This document shows, in pieces, positions 23,920-34,620 of a stretch of 64,000 nt of DNA. The translations under genes were made by a program, and so were the position numbers. Position 1 is the first letter of the stretch. Each line of letters begins with the position of its first letter. Source of the DNA: Rosa chinensis (taxonomy: Eukaryota > Streptophyta > Magnoliopsida > Rosales > Rosaceae). The notes under the pieces are model-generated. The model ran no database searches and had not been told where the DNA came from. It saw only the letters and a list, made by a program, of their open reading frames with translations. The stretch spans positions 82,236,347-82,300,346 of the forward strand of contig NC_037089.1 in assembly GCF_002994745.2 (NCBI RefSeq), given 5' to 3'.

Positions 23920-24052
23920 ATAGGAATTTGCCCAGAAGCTGCAAATCACTTGCAAGAAATGAAGGACATGCTAATTGCCATATCAAATGAACTGCTTGAT
24001 GATGTCAATGAACTCAGTCCAAAGCAAATAGAGAAGCTTCGCCAAGATAGGT
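23920..24052 (+). pseudogene. captured exon fragment, unidentified (possible RecQ-type helicase tail)
   Basis: An exon-like piece preceded by an ATGCAG acceptor reads ICPEAANHLQEMKDML, then the helical, charged block ELSPKQIEKLRQDR, ending before a GGTTTGCATA-type donor. The acidic-basic helical pattern recalls the N-terminal region of plant RecQ helicases, but I would not defend that without a search. It could equally be from a coiled-coil protein. It is on the same strand as the other captured pieces. Confidence 0.35.
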
Positions 24053-24244
24053 TTGCATACCAATCCCTTCATTTGTGTAAAAAAATATAAGTAGAGTAAA
24101 AGGAAAGGCAGTATGGCTCTTAAAGCTTTAGAATCTGGTTTTATCCTTCAGTTCCAAGATGGAAATATAGGCAGTAATATTTGCACTTATGCTTTGTTCT
24201 TTGCTATTTGGTTTAATGTCAGTGGGTAATTTTCTTATGAATAG

Positions 24245-24456
24245 GTTCTCTAGCAATAACAGTGGCAAATCCAACTGAACTTGTAAAAGTTAGACTTCGA
24301 GCTGAGAGAAAATTACCACCAGGCGCACAAAGGCGCTATTCTGGCACATTGAATGCGTCTTCCACCATCTTGAGACAAGTTGTGATTGATGGCTTAAGAG
24401 ATCGAAAGATTGCTTATCAGCTTTGCCTACAAGAGAGCTTCTGCAAGAGCAAATGA
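24245..24456 (+). pseudogene. captured mitochondrial uncoupling-protein (carrier family) fragment
   Basis: After an ATAG acceptor the plus strand reads SLAITVANPTELVKVRLRAE and continues to a block with QRRYSGTLNASSTILRQ. This corresponds to the Mito_carr signature Px(D/E)xxKxR (here PTELVKVR) and the RYxGxLNAxxTIxRQ stretch of plant uncoupling proteins (PUMP/UCP). These carriers sit in the inner mitochondrial membrane and dissipate the proton gradient. Usual residues are changed (D to E in the signature, LQAEGKL to LRAERKL), and the frame leaves the family after ILRQ. The remainder (VVIDGLRDRKIAYQL) does not fit a carrier, so a second junction probably lies near 24380. Confidence 0.7.
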
Positions 24457-24649
24457 AGGTGCATTAAAGGAAAGCAGTAGTAATCTATGTAGTTTAGGTC
24501 TTCCTAGCTAGAACATTTTACAAGTACAGACTCAATCTCTGTTGTCCTTGCTTGAATTATAAGGATTGTAGTACTGTTTCTATGGTCATATATTGAGCAT
24601 TATTTTTGAAAAAACGTTTATATGGATATTCTTCTTGTTGTCCAAGTTT

Positions 24650-25439
24650 CATTCATACAACACAATACAAAACAATGTGTTGTATGACTGTAAAAGAAAA
24701 CAAAATTGTTGTGTGAACTAACAACCAATAACAAAAGAAAACAAAATTCTGTTGTGTGAGATTCATAACACACAACAGAAATAAATCATCTCTGTTGTCT
24801 AAGTGATCAACAGACAAAGGAGATACTTTCACTTTAGTTGTGTGTTACATATCTCAGACAACAAACAATGAGTTATATCTGTTGTGTGTTATTAATCTCA
24901 GACGACAAAGAATGAGTAAAATCTGTTGTGTGAGATTCATAACACACAACAGAAATAAATCATCTCTGTTGTCTGAGTGATCAACAGACAAAGGAGATAA
25001 TTTCACTTTGGTTGTGTGTTACATATCTCAGACGACAAAGAATGAGTTATATCTGTTGTGTGTTATTAATCTCAGACGACAAAGAATGAGTAAAATCTGT
25101 TGTGTGTTATATATCTCAGACAACAAAGAATGAGTAAAATCTGTTGTGTGTTATATATCTCAGACAACAAAGAATGAGTAAAATCTGTTGTGTGTTATGA
25201 ACCTCAGACGACAGCAATATTTCTTTATGTTGTCTGACTGTGCCGCGGCATCCTCGCGCATGCCATGGCAGGCACATGCCTGCGCAGAATTCACACAACG
25301 GAAACTAGTATTCTGTTGAGCAAAGTGATATCACACAACGGTGAAATCACCGTTGTCTGATGTTTTAATCACACAACACTCACTTAGACCACGGTGAGTT
25401 TGGTCATCAGACAACAGAAATTCACCGTCGTCTGATGAC
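24650..25439. repeat. right subterminal array of the CACTA element
   Basis: The array is dense in CTGTTGTGTG, CACACAACAG and CAGACGACAAAG words. A block of 174 bp is duplicated (GTTGTGTGAG at 24751 and again at 24925). Then several copies of a roughly 44-bp unit (TGTTGTGTGTTAT, then CTCAGACAACAAAGAATGAG, then TAAAAT) run in tandem to about 25210. Opposite-orientation copies lie a few tens of bases apart and could form hairpins. The terminal 130 bp uses the CACACAACGG form, as on the left side. Confidence 0.85.
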
Positions 25440-25454
25440 CTTTTTGTAGTAGTG
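25440..25454 (-). repeat. right terminal inverted repeat of the CACTA element
   Basis: CTTTTTGTAGTAGTG, the exact reverse complement of the left end, followed by the target duplication ACC. Confidence 0.95.
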
Positions 25455-26213
25455 ACCATTTGTTCTAGCTTGCCTCTACCGTACTCTGCACAATGTTGTG
25501 GTTAATAATATGAATTTGGATATTGGAGGAGCATTATGGTTGTTCCAAGTGTGGGTGCAAACCTACTTTCATGAGCTTCGGCCAACAAGTCCTCCATTTG
25601 TCCCTACAATGACGCTTGGTAGTCAGATTATCCCCCTTGGCACTCACACGCATTCGGCCGTGGCTTGTTTTGGTTTCTTCTTCTCAAAGAAAAGTATGTC
25701 CAAGGATGAGTTTGCCATATGTTACAGCCGAGATCACCCTTCTTGTCTTGCGATTGACATATCAACACTATGGGAGAAGAAATTGGACTTGGAGGTACGT
25801 GATTCTATCTTGGGGAAGCATTCTGATTCTATCCTGCAGGACTTAAACTATGGCGTCAAAAGTATAGTGGGTCGGTATGGTGTTGAGGTTTATCTTCCCA
25901 ATTTCGTTGCACATCAGCTTGGCTTCATACAGGGTTGTCCGGGCTTATTCTTGATGTCAAGAAACCACTTCTCGTCATGGAGAGATGGGTTCACACGAAC
26001 TTCTCAGTGTTCAACCGTTGGTAACTAGTATGAGGAGCAATTTGGCAAGTTTGAGAGGTCTGGCCTAAAGCCTCATCATCCTGATCATAGAGCCACCCCA
26101 CATTTCCAAGCTTGGTGGTCGACTTTTATCATGATAAATCTTGGAAAAGACTTGGCTGCCACCCAATGTGCTGCATTATAAGGACTTCCAAACTTTCTAG
26201 ACCCTAAGGAAGG
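25455..26213 (+). pseudogene. PMD gene, continuation right of the CACTA element
   Basis: The PMD frame resumes in phase after one copy of the ACC duplication (FVLACLYRTL, then the IGGALWLFQVWVQTYF block, typical of PMD). It continues through WRDGFTRTS. An in-frame TAG at 26026-26028 sits where a tryptophan is expected (before YEEQFGKFE), and a TAA near 26178 follows the AAL block. The same frame goes on to GLPNFLDPKEG and a GGTAAG splice donor near 26213. Three isolated nonsense codons in an otherwise uninterrupted frame indicate a fairly recent loss of function. Confidence 0.8.
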
Positions 26214-26279
26214 TAAGTTATTTTGGCTTAGTGTTTTATCTTGAGCCAACTTTTCTTTATATCGATCTCTTACCTTTTT

Positions 26280-26975
26280 GATCTAGGTAATGGTAGGAAG
26301 AAAGCACCGAATGGCAAGTCAAAATCAACCAAAGGATACTCTAAACAATGTAATCTTCAAACCATTCTTTCTGATTTTTGTTTACATATTTTCTCTCTAA
26401 TGTGTTGCAACTCTTCAATACAAACATCGAAGAAATGTGTCTCAACACTGAGGCGTACTCGAAATGCCAAGAAAGCAAAGAAATCATCCGACGTGGTGGA
26501 GAATTCAGTCACAAACCCGACAGACAATATGGTTAGTGAGAAGATATTTTTCGAGGCTAATATGGATGATGGCCACGATGCTTTGGTTGAAAACCAAAAT
26601 ATGTCTGAAACTGGTGATGCCTTAGCCAATTGCACGGACTCGGATGATAGTGAAGGTTCTTCGGAAGAAATTCAATCAGAAAGCGGCAATCAAGAGGTAA
26701 GTTCCCAATCTAGAGTTGTGTGCTTATCTCTCAACTTGGTTATACGAATTGTGCTTGGCTAAGGACTTTCCCTTTATCTTGATAGAGAGATGGCCAGATT
26801 GATCACTCTTTGACCTGATTTGAGCGTTTTTTCATTCGCCTATCGCGTAACAATCAACACGGTCATCAAAGATGGGAAGTATTTACGTCCCGGTTTATCG
26901 TACCTCGAGGATTACGAGCTAGCTAAGAATCCTATGGTTCTAGGTCACCGACAATCACTTGCACAAACAAATAAA
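26280..26975 (+). pseudogene. PMD gene, downstream exons (linker region)
   Basis: The 26241-26762 open stretch includes exon-like parts after a TAG acceptor near 26286. A basic, lysine-rich part (GRKKAPNGKSKST, then RRTRNAKKAKKSSD) is followed by a long acidic, serine-rich linker (SDDSEGSSEEIQSE). Nuclear-localisation-like clusters fit the location of PMD-type proteins. 26780-26975 reads a further block in broken frames (ISDLSRNNQ-like) before the next insertion. No known catalytic motif is seen. Confidence 0.5.
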
Positions 26976-26982
26976 AAAAAAA

Positions 26983-28878
26983 TGTTAAACAAGGCACCGA
27001 GCCTCATTCAAGCATGACTTTGCATCACACAAAGTCACATAGACGGCCTTGCACCAAGCAAGGCCTATACAGGGCCGTGAAACACACAAAAGTGCTTGTA
27101 ATGCTCACGCCCACATGAATTTACAAATGAATGGTAGTGGGAAAGTCACAATATTTTTGGATTTTCATAAATGATAAATAAACTAGGTAACTACAACATA
27201 AAAATAAGATAGATAGAAAGATGGGATGCATCGCACCAAGGGTCCCCATGGAATTCAAGGTTCACCACACAAATCTAAAATCATATGGAATGATGATGAT
27301 TAATTCAAATGATGCTTCAAATGTTTTGTCGGATTTCCATTTAGCATTAAGAGGTCGAAAAGAAAGCTAAATTGATTGTCATAAAATAGTAGTCAAACCC
27401 TAAGCAAAAACAAGAAGAAGAAAGAATACTTAGTTTTTGGCTACCCTATACTAGTCTCAAACCTTATGCCTTGTTAGGGCCATAAGTGCTCAAAACTAAA
27501 TGCTTTATGTTTCGACAATCGATTGTAACACACTCTAGCAACCATCACCACAAATAATAAGGTCGAAAAGAGTATTTGTGATAAAAATTACCCTACCCAA
27601 CAATTCCGAATACTATTCCGACAATCAAGGGTAATAATACTCAAAATTGGGTGACTTGAGAACCACAATCTAAGAAATCCAAATGGAAATAGAGATATGC
27701 AATGGGCAAATTAATTCCACCATACTCATGCCAAAATTTAAATTGAAATATAAATTCCCCAATTTAATATTCCAATTCCAACACACCAAACATAGATTAA
27801 GGAGGGGAAAACCTAAACCATACATCTAGAGTGAAGAAATTAAAGCAAGAGTACACAAATCATATGAATAAACATCAATTTTATTAATTCCTCAACAAAA
27901 CCATATAAAACTAAACTTGGGTTTCAAAACCCTAAAACCATGAGAGCTCACACACAAGTATATATCAATACACATCAAACAACACCATAAGCAAGAAATA
28001 AGAGAGAGAAAGAATAGGGAAAGAGAGGAGAAATCCATGAAATTTAAGGCAAAGCTTGTCACTAGCTATTGCCATAACTTCATGGCTTCTCTTGCTACCC
28101 TTATGAAGCCATGGTGTAGAGATGGTGGCCTAGATACCGGAAATATGTGTGCCTCCTCTTTGTGCAAGCTTACATGTGAAGAATGGGGGGTGAAGAAGAG
28201 AAGAGGAGGTGAGAAGGGAGAGAAATCCCAAATTCGGCCAAAAGGCCTAGGGTGCTGAAAAATGGGTCTTCCCCTTTTGCAATGTGTGTGCAAAGGTGTT
28301 TAAATACCCCCTTGGGTTCAAGGGTCAAGATTAGACTTGTACCCTAGATCCAAGGGCTCAAAAACAAGTAGAAAAATGGTAAAATGAAAAGACTAAAATA
28401 ACCTAATAAAAATGTAGAGAATTAGAAGTTTAGAAAACATTTTGGAAAATAAAAATAAAACCGGAGGGTAAAAGTGTAAGTGAGTGTGTGCCTAGTGTGA
28501 ACACAAATAAGTATCTTCATCCACATGTGTGATGTGTGTGAGGTGTGTGATCCACTAATTATTATTGTCATTACATCAATTTTGAATTTGAAATTTAAAT
28601 ACAAAGATGTAATACAAATTGGCTTGGGTCTTCACTTTTGTGCTTCTTTGGTCTTGGGCCCGGACTTCTTGCTATTGGGCCAAGTTGACTTGGTTGACAC
28701 GATGGTCAACCAGTTGACTTTTGGTCTTTTAGTCGGAGTTGACTTTTTGCTCAAATTTGCTGTGTTTTCGTTTTTATCCTTTCTTGACCATAATTTCCTA
28801 CAAATGAAGAAAACAAAGTAATACTACGAAATAATACTTGAGTATTCCCTAATTTCAAGGTAATTAGGGCTAGAAACA
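26983..28878 (-). mobile_element. LTR-like insertion in the PMD gene
   Basis: A non-coding block of about 1.9 kb interrupts the PMD exons. On the minus strand it starts TGTTTCTAGCC near 28878, has a TATTTAAACACC TATA-like box near 28300, a leader-like region, and ends TTTAACA at 26983. That gives TG...CA ends as in an LTR. I did not find a matching 5-bp duplication: the left flank is AAAAA and the right flank CACGT. The ends are therefore approximate, and it could be a decayed solo LTR. Open frames inside (for example 28037-28258) are not convincing. Confidence 0.45.
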
Positions 28879-28899
28879 CACGTAAATTGCGTGTAAATC

Positions 28900-30108
28900 A
28901 TGACCCCACTTGAAAACTCCATGATTGAGATTGACATGGACGTAAGCCTCCCATACTCCTTTCTTGGATTTCATTTCTTGCTTGTCTGAGATTATTGACT
29001 TCTTTTCTTTCACAAGATGTGGGTGAGAACCAGCTTCATAACACATCAAGCATCGGCCAACAGCTTGCCATATCAAACAATTTTTTCAAGGATGTTGAAG
29101 ACACTGATGTACTTGGCTGAGAAGCACTACTTACCATCAATCATTGGTTCAGGTAAGATATTTTATCCTGCCTTGGTGTTTAATTTTCCAAAACCCTAGA
29201 CGAAACAACTTGAAGCGTTGTTGTTTGTGTAGGTGGGAGAATCTTGAAGCAGTACAACCCTAGAATTGGCTCTTCTCAACCAAACTAAACCACATCCCCC
29301 AATGTTCGGAACACTCACCTCTCCTCCTAATGAAGGGATGTGTCAAAGTGAGCAAGCTATCGCTTGCCTCCATCTTCGGCCGAGCTTGTGGTGAGTGCCT
29401 TGGTAACTTCAAGTCTTGTTTGCCTTTAACCGAATTAATTCAGCCTCATTTTTTTCTTAGGACCACACAGCGGATGATCTTGGTTTGGACCTACTTCAAT
29501 TCCTAGATACTTTGGACAACACTGCAAGCCCCGTAGAGGAAAAACTTGAAACAACCAAAACCAAAAAGGCACTTGAAACGGTCAGATAGTTTTTAGGTTG
29601 TGACGTGAGAACAGTGACCGAGTCTAGTTTTCTTGCTTTCAAGGAGGCAGTTAAAGTACTTATTTCAGCCAATCATTTTTTTTCAGGTAGAAGCTTATGA
29701 AATTCATTCTCGTTTGGTTGTTGTAAATTTTAGTCTCTCTCCTTGTCTAGAAGCCCAAAAAGAGTTTGAAGTCGGCGAGAAGTTGAAAAGTGAGTATGAT
29801 GACATTCATCAGTCTACCGATCTTGGCCAACTTCATAAGTTGAAGACTTCTTTGGACGAGGGAAGCAAAAAGTGCTTGATCTGAAGAAGTAGTTGGCCGA
29901 AGCTGAAGAGCAAGTCAAAGTCACTTCGGCTGCCATCCGTACTATTGTTCCCCAACAAGATCTCACCAGGTATAGCTTGATTTTGTGATCGGTCAAGTCA
30001 TATAACAAGAAGAAGGACATCTTGAAGTGAAATTAAGGTCGATCAATGTATGCAAGACTTAGAAAATGTTAAGGAAGCTCTTCGGTCACTCTTGCCCACT
30101 GATCTGTA
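28900..30108 (+). pseudogene. PMD gene, 3' exons with coiled coil
   Basis: Exon-like pieces continue on the plus strand. 29018-29155 reads through SANSLPYQTIFSRMLKTLMY to a GGTAAGAT donor. 29232-29395 and 29461-29590 hold acidic, degenerate coding sequence after CTTAG acceptors. 29745-29980 encodes a coiled coil (EAQKEFEVGEKLKSEYDDI, then QLHKLKTSLDEGSKK) with a stop and a frame change at about 29884. 30033-30108 is a last piece ending in a stop (LRSLLPTDL). The C-terminal coiled coil after a PMD is common in transposon-carried PMD genes. Words such as TTGGCCGA match the exons left of the CACTA element. Confidence 0.5.
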
Positions 30109-32150
30109 GTTCTTTAGGATGTGATATTCGGCTCGACTTATATTTACATGGCCCTACGCCCGTAACTCAGCTGATATGAGCATTTTAATGCGACATTTTA
30201 ATATTTAACTCCTCATATTTTGCTTAGCTATTTCCTAATAAACTTAATCATTTTTAATTTAGTTTCTATTTTCTAGGTACAATGGAGAAAAGAGGTAAAC
30301 AAGAGCAGAAATGAGCGTAAATGAAAGATAAGTCATTTTAGAAATTTTCCTCTTTCATTTGAGGAAATATTTCCTATTTTTTTTTAGAGAACTTTCTTCC
30401 TTTGAACTTTCTTATTTCTGATTTTTTTTTTTAAATAGAGTCCTTCCCATTGAAAACTCTTGAGTGATGAAATCAAGGAAACTTGAAGGATAAGAAGACT
30501 TACATAAATAAGGAAGAATTCAAGGAGTTTTCATTCACATAAATTCTTCTTATTTCATGGAGATAAAAGGGGAGTGTTTATATTCAATATTTATCCTAAT
30601 TATCTTATTTCCTATTGATTATAACTCTAATTAATTTATGTTTTTTCTTGATTATAGGAGTTCGTTGTGTGCACAACTCTGGAAGAAGAAATTAGTGCAA
30701 TTCAAAGGAGGGAAAGGTGGAGTTTGCTGTGCAAAATTGTAGGAAAGTTAAGAGGAAGGAATAAAATCAGAAAATATTAGAGAGGAATAAGGGATGTATC
30801 TGGTCACTATTTAAGGGAAAGAGAAGGAGCATTGCATGATTAACTCTAGAGTTATCCAAGAGTTATTTGGGGGAAAAGAGATTAGAAAATTCAAGACTCT
30901 GTCATGATAAAATCAAGGAAATTTGGAGGAGAAGTCACCTCTAGATGATTGGCCACGATTGCATCACAAGAAAGGAGGATTCCTTTATACATAGCAGCCA
31001 TTCTTGAAATCACTTACCACACCACTTTTCCCATAATTCTAAACACCAAAAAGCTCTCTCAATTCTCTAGTCTTCCGAAGCTCTGCATCTTAACCAAGGA
31101 GCAGAAGAAGCCATGAAATACATCAAGATCCTAGCCGCCATCCACCCTTGTGTCATCCCTAGAAGATTGCTTGCTTTCAAGGATTTTCAAGTCCTTCGTC
31201 TCAAGGCTTTGTCATCCATCTTTCACAGTGCATTTCAGACTTTCTTTTGTTTTCCTTTGTTTGATTCGTAGAGTTATGAATTCTAGTTAACATGACGTTA
31301 AGGGAAAAGTTTAATGCTCGTTTATATGCTTTGATAATAAAGTTGCAATTTCTATATGTTGAATTTTATGTTGCTTATGTGAGATTGCTTCATTGATTTT
31401 GGATTACAGAAAACTTTTGCATGTTTATGTTCTTTGGTGGCCAACTTAGGATATATGCATGTAATTGGTGCTAGATTTAGGTAAACAATTCACCTAATAG
31501 TTTTGTGAACCTATTTCATAAGTAGTAAAGGCTTTGGACAAAAGTCGAAATCAATTAAGGAGGATTGCAAATAGGTGAACTTTTTCATACTAGGTTGTGC
31601 ACTTTGGTTGGCATCCTTTCTTTGTTCTTCATGCGTTGAATGTGTTCTTGAGTAGCTAGCTTTCTTGACTATGATTGCATGTTCGATAGGTTTAATTTAG
31701 GTGCTTTCACTTAGATTAAATATTTAAGGAAAGTAAAAAATGGGAAATCGTTTGCTTATTAATGTTTCACATGGTCAACTTCTATCACATGACATAGAAA
31801 ATCAACTATAGGAATTGTAATTAGATTTCTTGCATATAGATGTGGTTCTAATCTTTGTTCCTTGCGTTCCACCCTTGTATATATGTTTTTACATTTATTT
31901 TATTTTATTTATTTTAGTTTTTAATTTATAATCCATAAACTCCCCTAATTTCGATCTCATGTAGCTTTGTTTTAATTTTGAAAATAATATTTTATACTTA
32001 TATTAATTCTTTATTTGTTTATGCAATTACAAGTGTACCTTCAATCCCCGGCTTGAACGATCCCTACTTATTCTATACTAACAACTACATTTTGCAGGAT
32101 TAAATTGCGCGAATATTTTTAGCGTATCACCAGCCGATTGCCACGTTTTT
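30109..32150 (+). mobile_element. non-coding LTR-like element A
   Basis: No protein is encoded. The segment has the make-up of a large LTR or leader region: AT-rich, a TATACATAG or TTTAAGGG-type promoter area near 30820-30990, a leader-like part at 31060-31240, and at its right end an ATCCCCGGCTTGAACGATCC block (32043-32066) with ACTTATTCTATACTAACAAC. The same block occurs in opposite orientation in element B just to the right. The left boundary is not defined. Confidence 0.45.
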
Positions 32151-32384
32151 TGTAGAAGCTAACTGACCTTATTTGTATGACTGGTACGCCTAAATTAAGC
32201 GTACAAAATTACCCTGCAAAAGACAATTGTTAGTATAGGATAAGCAGGGATCGTTCAATCCGGGGATTGAGGGTACACCTGTAATTGCAAAAATAAATTA
32301 ATAAAAGTAAAAAGTTTTATGTACAAAAATAACAAATAAAGAATTAAAATAATAAAGTAAAAAGTATTATGTACAAAAATAAAA

Positions 32385-33509
32385 GGATTAATTTCAGTTT
32401 ACCCCCCTGAGGTTTGGGGGTGTCATCATTTCACCCCCTCTACTTTCAATTTTGATTTTTACCCCCTAAACTTTCCAATTTCAATCAGCCGTGTCCTATT
32501 TCTACTATTCCTTCCAAATTGACTGTTAAGTTTGACTTTTGAGGGTTAAAATTGTCATTTCAACATAAAAAAATAAAAAATAAATAAAAAAAATTCTGTT
32601 TTTTTTGTTTTTTGTTTTTTTTTCTTTCTGTTTCTTGGTTTTTTTTTTTTTTTTTTCTGTTTCTTCGTTTTATTATTATTTTTATATATTTTTTATATAT
32701 TTTATCTTCAACTTATACACCATAAGTTATAATACGTTTATAAAAACAAAAAAAATACTCTAGGTAGTTGAAAGCCACTCGCTGGTCTACGATATTTGTG
32801 ACATATCTCCGATAAAGTGAAGAATTTAGGATATATTCCCAATAAAGTGAAGAAATATCTGTAAAAAATGATTTTATACAGCTATTTCTTCACTTTATTA
32901 GGGATATACAGATATTTACAAATAAAGTGTAAAATCATTTCTTCACTATATTGGGGATATATCCTAAAATTCTTCAATTTATTAGAGATATATCACAAAT
33001 ATCGTAGACCAAAAATGATTTTACACAGATATTTCTTCACTTTATTGGGGATATACAGATATTTATTTACAGAGAAAGTGTAAAATTATTTTTTACAAAT
33101 ATTTCTTCACTTTATTGGGGATATATCCTAAAATTCTTCACTTTATCGGAGATATATCACAAATATCGTAGACCAGCGATAGACTTTCAACCACCTAGAG
33201 TATTTTTTTTTGTTTTTATAAACCTATTATAACTTGTGGTGTATAGGTTGAAGACAAAAAAAAAAAAAAACAGAAAAAAAAAACTAAAAAACAGAAATTT
33301 TTTATTTTTTATATATTTTTATTTTTATGTTGAAATTACAATTTTAACCCTCAAAAGTCAAACTTAACGGTCAATTTGGACGGAATAGTAGAAATTGGAC
33401 ACGACTGATTGAAATTGGAAAGTTTAGGGGGTAAAAAATCAAAATTGAAAGTAGAGGGGGTGAAATGATGACACCCCCAAACCTCAGGGGGGTAAACTGA
33501 AATTAATCC
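32385..33509. mobile_element. palindromic Mutator-like MITE with 9-bp target duplication
   Basis: A 1125-bp element begins GGATTAATTTCAGTTTACCC and ends with the reverse complement. It is flanked by a perfect 9-bp duplication, AAAATAAAA (32376-32384 and 33510-33518). Pairing extends far inward: the CCCCC-rich ends, a GGGTTAAAATT/AATTTTAACCC stretch near 32540 and 33345, and the CTCTAGGT and CGCTGGTCTACGATATT words near 32760 and 33170 all recur inverted. So each arm is over 400 bp and nearly the whole element could fold back. The centre (32800-33170) repeats TTCTTCACTTTATTGGGGATA in several orientations. It has no transposase. A 9-bp duplication with long inverted repeats fits Mutator-like elements. 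Confidence 0.85.
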
Positions 33510-34439
33510 AAAATAAAACAATGAATAGAAATATATACAAGTTAATGTAAAAAGGGGGGATTAGAGTTTTCAAAAAGCAAACAATAATAAAAGAAAGAAA
33601 ATGTTTCAATTTTTAGGGATTCCAAATCAGATGTATGGACGTTGAGAACTTCGTAATCCACCACTAGCTAAGATAAGAGAAAGACAATTTAACCTAATCT
33701 TCAATTACTAAGGCATGTGAATGAAACCAATCAAGAACTTTAGGATCACCGCTAAAGCCTTATTTTTCCCAAAATTACTTAGAACAGTGAACGCACTGCA
33801 TCTTAAGCTTGCTTCTATGCAATCAAGGTGTAGAACGCTACCCTATCAAATTAACTCATTAAGCACACATAAACACATTAAGCTCTTTGGAAAGATTGAT
33901 TTTAGAGTTCAAAACTAATGAGGAACGCCATCCTAGCATGCATTCTATTTGTTTGATTTCACCTAACATGTAGGCTTTACTACTTGAGTGTTTTAAGACC
34001 GTGAACGCACTGCACCTGAAAACTAGCTCCAATTACATGCTCATATTTTACGTGATCAATCTAAGACATAAACATATAAAAGATTTTATAAAACAAAACC
34101 AAACAAAGCATTCACAAAACCTTGTAATCGAAAAAGAGATTCAAAAGCTAAATATCCATCACATAACTAGGATTTCATACTAGTTCTCAACAAGAAAATT
34201 ACTCACTCATAGTTTGGAAATCCAAAAAAAAATAAACCAAAAGAAATTACAAGGAAAAAGATAGAAAATTACATGAAGGGAGTGGATGATGAAAAGCTTG
34301 AGACGTTGATCTTGAATCTTGAAAGCAAGGCTTCACTATCACGGCACAAGGTGGATGATGACGGGTAGGAGGCTTCATGGTTTGTTTTTCTCTTCTTCTC
34401 TTTGCTTGGAAATGCAGAAAATTGAAACTAGAGGATGGA

Positions 34440-34620
34440 AAGGAAAATGGAAAGGAAGTGGAGAGACAAAGAAGATGGAATGGATGAAGGAATGTGTATA
34501 GGAAAATGGAAAGGAAATGGAGAGACAAAGAAGATGGAATGGATGAAGGAATGTGTGTAGGAAAATGGAAAGAAAATGAGAGACAAAGAAGATGGAATGG
34601 ATGAAGGAATGTGTCTTAGA
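34440..34620. repeat. tandem repeat, three 59-60-bp units
   Basis: GAAAATGGAAAGG starts near 34442 and 34502, and GAAAATGGAAAGA near 34561. Each unit contains GAGACAAAGAAGATGGAATG and GATGAAGGAATGTGT. The repeats make open frames on both strands that are unlikely to be genes. Confidence 0.85.

Larger units (their letters stand above)
19839..25454. mobile_element. CACTA transposon carrying host gene fragments (non-autonomous)
   Basis: A 5616-bp element starts CACTACTACAAAAAG (19839-19853) and ends with its exact reverse complement (25440-25454). It is flanked by the 3-bp duplication ACC (19836-19838 and 25455-25457), as expected for CACTA. Both subterminal regions are packed with ACACAACGG/CTGTTGTGTG words in both orientations. 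There is no transposase or TNPA-like frame. The interior (about 20390-24500) instead contains exon-like pieces of different host genes separated by intron-like AT-rich sequence: a DCD domain, a DEAH helicase, an unidentified piece and a mitochondrial carrier. It inserted into a PMD gene, whose frame is restored when the element is removed. It needs a transposase from elsewhere to move. Confidence 0.9.

Noticed and set aside
24650..25439. A CRISPR-like array (regular repeats)
   Set aside because: The repeats are the subterminal words of a CACTA element in a plant genome. There are no unique spacers of constant size and no Cas-like gene.
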